Shown: one piece after another, positions 12,433 to 17,764 of the stretch
Layout of the letters: every line of letters starts with the position of its first letter
How positions within the stretch are numbered: position 1 is the first letter of the stretch
DNA from: an uncultured Gammaproteobacteria bacterium
GTDB lineage: Bacteria; Pseudomonadota; Gammaproteobacteria; Chromatiales; Chromatiaceae
Direction: 5' to 3'
Assembly (NCBI GenBank): GCA_937926265.1
Contig: CALAZS010000241.1
Span: forward strand, 1 to 17,764
Length of the DNA: 17,764 nt
Program-made: the position numbers and the translations under genes
The notes under the pieces: generated by a model
What the model was told of the DNA's origin: nothing
Seen by the model: the letters and a program-made list of their open reading frames with translations, nothing else
Databases searched by the model: none

Positions 12433-12630
12433 ATGGAAAATTTATTCAAAATTGCCTGTATTTCAATAGTTTTATTCTCTGCCTCATCATTATTTGCTGA
12501 AGACATTCATACTGCCATGTATGACGAAGCTTATGAAAACTTACCATCCAGCCAACCCAAAATTGATGTTAATACTTTGCCAGCAACTGCAGCAGGTGAG
12601 CCTAAAGAACTTCAAGATTGTGATGATTAA
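12433..12630 (+). CDS. small exported protein, 65 aa
   Basis: A signal peptide (MENLFKIACISIVLFSASSLFA, cut before EDIHTA) is followed by a 43-residue acidic mature peptide ending in a Cys-Asp-Asp. No known family. I chose the ATG at 12433 because GGAG lies 9 bases upstream; an in-frame ATG at 12418 is also possible. It is flanked by a leader hairpin and a strong terminator, so it is a single-gene unit. The lone Cys near the C-terminus could pair with a partner or dimerise. Confidence 0.7.
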   Translation: MENLFKIACISIVLFSASSLFAEDIHTAMYDEAYENLPSSQPKIDVNTLPATAAGEPKELQDCDD

Positions 12631-12649
12631 TTCACTATAGTGCGCTTTT

Positions 12650-12674
12650 GCCCCACTACGTGGGGCTTTTTTTT
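12650..12674 (+). terminator. rho-independent terminator of the 65-aa gene
   Basis: GCCCCAC (12650-12656) pairs with GTGGGGC (12660-12666) around a three-base loop, followed by eight T. Confidence 0.94.
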
Positions 12675-12812
12675 CAGATTTTTCCTACATACATAAAATA
12701 TTTTTCTGATACGATCAGTCTGCTCTACAGCCTGCAGGACTTGGCTGACTAATAATAATAAATAATTAAATCAAAAAAATTCGAGGCTTAATTATCAGAA
12801 AGGATGCCAATT

Positions 12813-13181
12813 ATGGTTAAGCTGTTATTAGTCGATGACAACGCAATAGACCTGGAAATATACAGCCATTTCCTCAAAGCAGCAGGCCACGAAGTATTTA
12901 CTGCCAACGATGGTCTGGATGGTTATTCCAAATACAGACAGTTATCACCCGATATGGTCATCACTGACATTGTCATGAAAAACAATGGCCTTGAACTCCT
13001 GGATAAAATAAAAAAAGATAACGAAGCGATTCCCGTTTTTACCATGTCGGGCGGTGTTGGCAACGATCAGGGAGATACCTTACTGGAGGTGTCTAAAGAA
13101 ATGGGTGCAGACTTTAACTTTCATAAACCTGTCGCCGCAACAACAATGCTGGATAAGATTAATCACTTCTTTAAAGCCTAG
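12813..13181 (+). CDS. single-domain response regulator (CheY-like)
   Basis: A 122-aa receiver domain with no output domain. D8 and D9 form the acidic pocket (LLVDDNAID), D52 is the phospho-acceptor (VITDIVM), S79 the Thr/Ser switch (TMSGG) and K105 the conserved Lys (HKP). It must act through a protein partner, as CheY, Spo0F-like phosphorelay intermediates or adaptor regulators do. I chose the ATG at 12813 because AAAGGA lies 8 bases upstream; an in-frame ATG at 12804 overlaps that ribosome-binding site. The hybrid kinase at 14860 is the nearest possible partner, but pairing is not shown. Confidence 0.93.
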   Translation: MVKLLLVDDNAIDLEIYSHFLKAAGHEVFTANDGLDGYSKYRQLSPDMVITDIVMKNNGLELLDKIKKDNEAIPVFTMSGGVGNDQGDTLLEVSKEMGADFNFHKPVAATTMLDKINHFFKA

Positions 13182-13262
13182 CTGGTAAAATAACAGAATT
13201 TCGTCGGCCTGTTCATGAAAGTGCCTGTGAGACTCGATAACTTCGTCAATCTTAAAACTCAT
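13080..13262 (-). CDS. possible small ORF or gene remnant downstream of fadL
   Basis: A 60-codon frame on the minus strand starts MSFKIDEVIESHRHFHEQADEI and overlaps the 3' end of the response regulator by 102 bases. Only the first 27 codons lie outside that gene. A good ribosome-binding site (AGGA, 8 bases before the ATG) precedes it. The His-rich start is mildly like a hemerythrin-type helix, but that is weak. It may be a 5' remnant whose 3' end was replaced, or chance. Confidence 0.25.
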   Translation of the reverse strand: MSFKIDEVIESHRHFHEQADEILLFYQLGFKEVINLIQHCCCGDRFMKVKVCTHFFRHLQ

Positions 13263-13269
13263 AAGAGAT

Positions 13270-13320
13270 TTCCTGAATATCAGATCGCTCTGCTTTAGCC
13301 CGGGATGATCATTTCAGGAA
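13270..13320 (-). promoter_or_regulatory. inverted repeat enclosing a ribosome-binding site downstream of fadL
   Basis: TTCCTGAA (13270-13277) and TTCAGGAA (13313-13320) are perfect complements 35 bases apart. On the minus strand the second arm holds the AGGA of the small frame starting at 13262, so the stem would hide it. It lies directly after the fadL stop. Confidence 0.3.
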
Positions 13321-13333
13321 CATCGAAGTGGAT

Positions 13334-14581
13334 TTAGAAATTGTATTTAAGCGCTAACGTCAACAGATAAGCACCTGCACCTTTGAACTCACCTGTGATA
13401 CCTGGTGGAGTTTGGTCAACTGACCGGGAATCCTTATCCGAATAAAGCAACGCACCACCTATCGACATATTATCGTCCATTTTATATTCAGCACCGAAAG
13501 AATAAACATAGGCATCTGAATCCGGCAGTTCAAAACCCAGTGTTTCAGAAGGCACCGGTGTTTCATCGTAAGCAAAACCCGCCATGAGTTTTAATTCATC
13601 ATCATACTGATGCGTTAAACCAATACGCCATGTGTTGGAATCCTTGTAATCTCTTGCTTGCGGCGTATCAAATGATGCAACCAAAACAGGATGAGGCAAT
13701 GTTGTAGGGTAATTAAAGTCTAATTCTTTATAAGATGACCAGTAAGTCCGTTCGTAATTAAGCTCAACTGTAGTCTTAGGTGAGACCTCAAAAGCAGCCG
13801 CTAGGTTCAAAGCTGCAGGAATTGGTACTTCTACAGATGCAGGCCCGTCATATGGAATACCTGCAAAAGACAATTCAGCATCACCTTCAACAGTCAAGTC
13901 CACCCGGGAACGATAAGTGGCTGCCAAAGATAAGGTATCAGATGGTTTAAAATGCAGGGCCAGGTTGTAACCAAAATCCCAGGAGTCACCTTCCAGGTCA
14001 CGCGATAAAACGGGCTGGCCTGGTAGAGAGGTATTAAAAGTACTTTTCACTACCCCATCACTGTAAACCGCTCTCAAACCACCACCGATTGAAAAGTTAT
14101 CGGCGAGTTGATAAGCAGCAGTCGGATTGATTTCGACAGTTTTCAGCGTGAACTCCTCAGAAAAAGCCTGGGCCCCATCCTTCCAGCGTTTGCTTAATCC
14201 AGCCGGTGCGACAACAGAAAGTCCAAAACGGGCTCTATCGACCGCAGGACTAACATAATGAAAGGTAGGCACAATGAAATTTTCAATTTTTGAGGAATCA
14301 CCACTAATAACTGCCCGCCCCAGGGCAGTATCTGCTGTACCTGAGAAATCGATTTCAGGAAGATGAATCAGGGTCACCGAGGCTTCAAGCTGACTGCGAT
14401 CCTGGTTGAACACCATGGCTGCCGGGTTGTAATAGGTAGAATCTGCACCATTGGCATTGGCGACATACGCTGCTGATAACGCAGTTGCATTCAATGACTG
14501 TTCAGGCACTTTATAAGCAGCAGACCAGGCATTTGAAGTGCAAACTAACCCTGCAAAAAGCGATAATTTAAAGACTTTCAT
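13334..14581 (-). CDS. FadL/OmpP1-type outer-membrane transporter
   Basis: A 415-aa outer-membrane beta barrel for import of long-chain fatty acids or other hydrophobic compounds. It has a signal peptide (residues 1-21, ending AWSA before AYKVPEQS), the N-terminal hatch pattern with the family NPA motif (ADSTYYNPAAMVF), about 14 alternating strands, and a C-terminal strand ending LALKYNF with the terminal aromatic needed for barrel assembly. The E. coli protein is about 420 residues. GAGGGG lies a few bases before the ATG. Upstream, TTTAATA (14604-14610) and TATTAAA (14619-14625) form a dyad that may be an operator. It is divergent from the hybrid kinase, which might sense something related, but this is inference. 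Confidence 0.95.
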   Translation of the reverse strand: MKVFKLSLFAGLVCTSNAWSAAYKVPEQSLNATALSAAYVANANGADSTYYNPAAMVFNQDRSQLEASVTLIHLPEIDFSGTADTALGRAVISGDSSKIENFIVPTFHYVSPAVDRARFGLSVVAPAGLSKRWKDGAQAFSEEFTLKTVEINPTAAYQLADNFSIGGGLRAVYSDGVVKSTFNTSLPGQPVLSRDLEGDSWDFGYNLALHFKPSDTLSLAATYRSRVDLTVEGDAELSFAGIPYDGPASVEVPIPAALNLAAAFEVSPKTTVELNYERTYWSSYKELDFNYPTTLPHPVLVASFDTPQARDYKDSNTWRIGLTHQYDDELKLMAGFAYDETPVPSETLGFELPDSDAYVYSFGAEYKMDDNMSIGGALLYSDKDSRSVDQTPPGITGEFKGAGAYLLTLALKYNF

Positions 14582-14859
14582 GTAACCCCTCGAAATGAAG
14601 CGATTTAATAGTTTTATTTATTAAATTATTGGAAAAACAGAACAACGGCCTGTTAATTTTTATTATCTGATATTTTTATCAAATTTCTTTTGGTATGTCA
14701 GTAATTTAGCCGTTATTAAAGCCCAGTTCGAGATTAAGAATTGCTAAATTTATGTACCATTGTCTGTATAATAAATTTTTTCTCTTTTACCCTGGTTTGT
14801 GCTTTGGCAGCAAAAAACAATCTCAATCAAAATATTAGGTTACCCATAGGTTTCGCCAG
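14582..14859. promoter_or_regulatory. divergent fadL / hybrid kinase intergenic region
   Basis: The 278 bases are AT-rich and hold no gene. For the kinase, TATAAT at 14767-14772 is a good -10, with TTGCTA (14741-14746) as a poorly spaced -35 (20 bases). Two dyads may be operators: TTTAATA-N8-TATTAAA (14604-14625), close to fadL, and TGATA-tttt-TATCA (14668-14681). Neither matches a regulator box I know. Spacing rules out a canonical FNR site for the second. Confidence 0.45.
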
Positions 14860-17070
14860 TTGAAAGCGTCTTTTCTACACTACCTGCTGCTTTTTTTCGG
14901 AATTAACTTCAAGGAAGTAACGCCCTTTAAAGAACGTGTTGCTTACCTGAGAACCTCTATCGCTATTGCCCTGCCCTTCACTCTATTATTCAGTGTAATA
15001 AATTACCTCACCGGCTTTTACAACCTTGCAGCCGTAGAAGCGTTTACCGCAATACTGTTCCTGCTACCTGCCCTGTTAATCGGTCATCACAAGAACAGGG
15101 TCAGCTTTGCCGAATACCTGGTTCTGGTTTATGGCATGTTGATAACCATCGCCCTGGTGATTTTTGGTGGTATCGCAGGTACTGGTGCGCTCTGGATTTT
15201 TGCATTCCCATTCATAGCTTTTCTGCTTAAAGGACAAAAAATTGGCTGGCACATGTGTATCCTCTGGATGATAGTCATGTCATCTTCAATGGCTTATAGC
15301 GAAGTGGCCATCAATGATGCGAAGCTTTTCTATATCTACCCGGAAGGCTTTAAACCGCAACTTGTTATTGCCATGTTTTTCTTTTCACTGATTGCGGCGG
15401 CATTTAACCTGGCCAGGTCACGATTTGAAATACTTCTGATTGACCAGGTTAAAAATGCTGAAGCTGAAAACCGGTTTAAATCAGAATTCCTTGCCAATGT
15501 CTCACATGAAATCCGCACACCAATGAATGCCATTTATAACCTGGTAGACTTCGCCATTCATGCAAAAGACGAAGAACAGAAAAACCTGCACCTGGTTAAG
15601 TTAAAAACTTCAACCAAACGCTTGTTAACCCTGTTAAACAACATACTCGATTTTTCGAAACTTGAAAAAAAAGCCGTTGGCATGGACTTCATGGCATTGA
15701 ACCTGCAGGAAGAATTCACCAATGTAGATAACATGCTCAGCGCATCCTACAAGGCTAAAAACATTTCACTTGAGTTTGATATTAATGATGATGTACCCGA
15801 ATCGATTGTTGCTGACCCAATCAAGATTCACCAGGTGTTGATTAATATCATTGGTAATGCAATTAAATTCACCCCTGAAAATGGCCAGATCAATGTCAAC
15901 TGTGAACTGATCAAAAAACATAACGCAGAAGTAACATTACTGTTTTGCGTAAAAGATAACGGCATTGGTATGAGCGATGCTCAAATTGCTATTATTTTTG
16001 ATTCTTTCAAACAGGCTGATTCATCCACTTCGCGCAGGTTTGGCGGCACCGGCCTGGGCCTTGCGATCGTAAAACAGCTGGTAGAGCTTATGGAAGGCAA
16101 AGTTTGGGTTGAAAGTGAGCTAAACCAGGGCAGCACCTTTTATATTGAACTGACATTTGATACCTCTTCACAGAAACTTATGGATGCAGCTGTTAACAAC
16201 CCTTTAGCAAATTCAGCATCAGGTCCAGTCCCGGTTACAAACCTCAATTCAGTATCAAATCCTGCCATGATTGAAAGTCATGATGAATACCCAAGGCTGA
16301 ACGGACTTAACATACTGCTGGTCGAAGATGATGAAATTAATCAGTATGTCGCCACTAAAATATTAAACGATGTCGGTATTAACATCGTTATCGCGGATAA
16401 CGGTCAAATGGCGTTGGATATATTAAAAGCAAACAGTGATTTTGATGCCATTTTAATGGACATTAACATGCCGGTTATGAATGGTTTTGAAGCAACCAGG
16501 GAAATCAGAAAACTTATCCCGTATCGACATAAACCGATACTGGGATTATCGGCCAATGTGCTTCCGGAAGACCTGGAAAAAGGTATTGAAGCCGGCATTA
16601 ACTGTACCCTAAGCAAGCCTATTTTAAAAAATGAACTTATGCATTCCCTCGAACAGTATATGTTTGGTGGCAAGCCATTGGATAAGGCTTTGATAGCCGA
16701 AAAATCTGATACCGCAAACCTGCTTTTTAAAATAGAAGGCCTTGATTTACTCGATTCATTTTTAAGTAACCACCCGGAAGTACTGGGTAACATCCTGTTT
16801 ATGTTTGCTGAAAAATATAGTCACTTTGATAAAGAAGCTGCTCAATTACTTAAACTACAGGATTTTGAAAACCTGAGAATAATGGCACATTCGCTCAAAA
16901 GTAACCTTGCGAACTTCGGCATGACAAAGTTAAGCCACCTTGCCGGAAAGCTTGAGAAAGCCTGCTCACAGGATCACGACAGTTGTGAAATTCTGCTTTC
17001 CCGTCTCAATCCTAAAATTGATGAACTTGTAAAACAAATCAACTCGGCACGCGAACAAAAAAACAATTAA
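14860..17070 (+). CDS. membrane hybrid histidine kinase with receiver and HPt domains
   Basis: A 736-aa phosphorelay kinase. Residues about 5-195 hold roughly six membrane helices with no periplasmic or PAS sensor domain. The HisKA dimerisation domain follows with the phospho-acceptor H216 (VSHEIRTPMN), then the ATPase domain: N box (NIIGNAIKFTPENG), G1 (DNGIGMSD), F box (FDSFKQADSSTSRRF) and G2 (GGTGLGLAI). A receiver domain has D534 (ILMDINMPVMNG) and the later conserved Lys (LSKP). The C-terminal HPt domain has H677 (MAHSLKSNLANFG). So the full His-Asp-His relay is present and the final phosphate must go to a separate regulator. The start is a TTG with AGG 9 bases upstream, the only reasonable start before the first helix; it is therefore less certain. 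Confidence 0.95.
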   Translation: MKASFLHYLLLFFGINFKEVTPFKERVAYLRTSIAIALPFTLLFSVINYLTGFYNLAAVEAFTAILFLLPALLIGHHKNRVSFAEYLVLVYGMLITIALVIFGGIAGTGALWIFAFPFIAFLLKGQKIGWHMCILWMIVMSSSMAYSEVAINDAKLFYIYPEGFKPQLVIAMFFFSLIAAAFNLARSRFEILLIDQVKNAEAENRFKSEFLANVSHEIRTPMNAIYNLVDFAIHAKDEEQKNLHLVKLKTSTKRLLTLLNNILDFSKLEKKAVGMDFMALNLQEEFTNVDNMLSASYKAKNISLEFDINDDVPESIVADPIKIHQVLINIIGNAIKFTPENGQINVNCELIKKHNAEVTLLFCVKDNGIGMSDAQIAIIFDSFKQADSSTSRRFGGTGLGLAIVKQLVELMEGKVWVESELNQGSTFYIELTFDTSSQKLMDAAVNNPLANSASGPVPVTNLNSVSNPAMIESHDEYPRLNGLNILLVEDDEINQYVATKILNDVGINIVIADNGQMALDILKANSDFDAILMDINMPVMNGFEATREIRKLIPYRHKPILGLSANVLPEDLEKGIEAGINCTLSKPILKNELMHSLEQYMFGGKPLDKALIAEKSDTANLLFKIEGLDLLDSFLSNHPEVLGNILFMFAEKYSHFDKEAAQLLKLQDFENLRIMAHSLKSNLANFGMTKLSHLAGKLEKACSQDHDSCEILLSRLNPKIDELVKQINSAREQKNN

Positions 17071-17082
17071 CCCGTTATTCGC

Positions 17083-17125
17083 CCAGTAGTTAATCATCCA
17101 ATAATTAATCATCCAATAATACTGG
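17083..17125. repeat. 2 x 15-bp tandem repeat inside an inverted repeat
   Basis: GTTAATCATCCAATA (17089-17103) and ATTAATCATCCAATA (17104-17118) are adjacent. The pair is flanked by CCAGTA (17083-17088) and TACTGG (17120-17125), perfect complements. It lies 12 bases after the kinase stop. Confidence 0.82.
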
Positions 17126-17253
17126 CGACTTTCTGAAACCTTGGAAATACCTGCTATTAGCTTTAGATTTCCATCGAAAAAAACGAATCTTTAGTTAATT
17201 TTTTCTTATTTTTTCTAAACACCAACTCCCTATGCTTTAGGTACTGATTTTAA

Positions 17254-17279
17254 TGAGGAGCTTAATTGAGGAGCTAACA
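17254..17279 (+). repeat. 13-bp tandem duplication containing the HPF ribosome-binding site
   Basis: TGAGGAGCTTAAT (17254-17266) is followed directly by TGAGGAGCTAACA (17267-17279). The second copy carries the GAGGAG that lies 6 bases before the GTG start at 17280, so a second, unused-looking copy sits 13 bases further upstream and creates a spurious in-frame ATG at 17253. Confidence 0.8.
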
Positions 17280-17657
17280 GTGAAAATAGATATTCAAGCA
17301 CGTGATTTCAGCCTTACCGATTCCATTCTTAATTTCATTAAGGATCGCCTTAACCTGACCTTGAGTTCGCGTTTTGACCAGATTCAGAAAATTGTCGTCA
17401 GGCTCAGCGATGTCAACGGCCCTCGTGGTGGCAATGACAAACGCTGCCAGATACGTATTTCCATTCCCAGGTTAAAAGAAATTGTCATTGATGATGTGCA
17501 GTCAGATCTATACGTCGCAATCTTTCGTGCCAGCGACCGGGCCAGCAGGACCGTTAACCGGCGATTAGCCAGGCTTCAGGATAAAAGACGAAGGTTATAT
17601 GTACCGAATAAGCCAATCCCCGAATTATTCAAAAACGGTGAATTTGTTTATTCCTAG
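17280..17657 (+). CDS. HPF/RaiA-family ribosome hibernation-associated protein
   Basis: A 125-aa protein of the HPF/RaiA (ribosome-binding, formerly sigma-54 modulation) fold. Visible pattern: KIDIQARDFSLTDSILNFIKDRLN, then IVVRLSDVNGPRGGNDKRCQIRISI and a basic helix DLYVAIFRASDRASRTVNRRLARLQDKRRR. These proteins bind the 30S mRNA/tRNA channel to protect idle ribosomes. A basic C-terminal extension (RRLYVPNKPIPELFKNGEF) is present, but no long dimerisation domain as in long HPF. The GTG at 17280 was chosen because GAGGAG lies 6 bases upstream and the family start is MxIxIQ; the ATG at 17253 is produced by the duplicated ribosome-binding site. It lies outside the usual rpoN operon, so it is a paralogue-type copy. 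Confidence 0.88.
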   Translation: MKIDIQARDFSLTDSILNFIKDRLNLTLSSRFDQIQKIVVRLSDVNGPRGGNDKRCQIRISIPRLKEIVIDDVQSDLYVAIFRASDRASRTVNRRLARLQDKRRRLYVPNKPIPELFKNGEFVYS

Positions 17658-17671
17658 ATTTGATTATTTAA

Positions 17672-17703
17672 GGATTTTTTAACTCCTGGATTTTTTAACT
17701 CTG
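17672..17703. repeat. 2 x 16-bp tandem repeat after the HPF gene
   Basis: GGATTTTTTAACTCCT (17672-17687) and GGATTTTTTAACTCTG (17688-17703) are adjacent and differ only at the last two bases. Confidence 0.82.
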
Positions 17704-17741
17704 GAAAGTTTGAACCATGAAACGCTTTGGGAGAATACAAA

Positions 17742-17764
17742 ATGAACATGAAAAGCATATTTGA
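17742..17764 (+). CDS. start of an unidentified gene, cut by the window end
   Basis: ATG at 17742 has GGGAG 8 bases upstream and reads MNMKSIF before the sequence stops. Too little remains to name it. An overlapping frame from the ATG at 17717 (MKRFGRIQNEHEKHI) ends in TGA exactly at 17764 and also has a GGAAAG 8 bases upstream; it would be a 15-aa upstream peptide if real. Confidence 0.5.

Noticed and set aside
14668..14681. TGATA-tttt-TATCA as an FNR site
   Set aside because: The FNR half-sites TTGAT and ATCAA need a four-base gap; here TGAT and ATCA are six apart, so the match fails.
1..17764. Mobile element, prophage, CRISPR array or restriction/defence cluster
   Set aside because: No transposase, integrase, phage structural gene, evenly spaced repeat-spacer pattern, or defence-type nuclease, helicase or methyltransferase is visible; the tandem arrays have no unique spacers.

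Overview
The window looks like chromosome from a sulfur-oxidising gammaproteobacterium of moderate GC content (estimated by eye, not counted). The clues are: two proteins resembling sulfur-globule envelope proteins (a 3' fragment at 3-143 and a repeat-rich gene at 11723-12181); a secreted DsrE-fold protein (8403-8885); a secreted rhodanese fused to a metallo-beta-lactamase fold (4721-6070); a SulP anion transporter with a STAS domain (10087-11643); and gammaproteobacterial-type PurT and FadL. I cannot name the species. I see no phage, insertion sequence, CRISPR array, tRNA or rRNA; this is ordinary host chromosome with many short genes.

Layout. 1-3400: end of a sulfur-globule-like gene with a clean terminator, a small unknown gene, a convergent MOSC-domain gene, a two-helix membrane protein, a glutathione-S-transferase-like gene and purT. 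3385-6642: a soluble CZB-type chemoreceptor, divergent from the rhodanese/MBL gene, which is followed by a small exported protein with a TonB C-terminal domain. 6693-8246: a 75-aa conserved protein behind an unusual hairpin leader with a duplicated Shine-Dalgarno (SD) sequence, a YjfB-like motility protein on the minus strand, then a secreted coiled-coil protein coupled to a BLUF blue-light sensor. 8403-12181: DsrE-like protein, SpoIIAA/STAS-like protein, OsmC-type peroxidase, SulP transporter and the repeat-rich sulfur-globule-like protein. 12433-17070: a small exported protein, a single-domain response regulator, FadL (minus strand) and a membrane hybrid histidine kinase with receiver and HPt domains. 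17280-end: an HPF/RaiA-family ribosome hibernation protein and the first codons of another gene.

A plausible theme is sulfur storage and handling (globule coat, DsrE and rhodanese carriers, anion import) beside sensing and behaviour (chemoreceptor, BLUF, phosphorelay, motility protein). This is inferred from content and proximity only; most genes are separate short transcription units, not one operon.

The two most unusual observations are non-coding. First, six gene boundaries carry short perfect or near-perfect tandem duplications (units of 11-16 bp, 2-4 copies). Some supply stop codons of flanking genes, and one duplicates the SD of the HPF gene. Second, the leader of the 75-aa gene has two copies of TAATAGGAGA flanking one TCTCCT, so the same anti-SD strand could pair with either an upstream decoy or the real ribosome-binding site.
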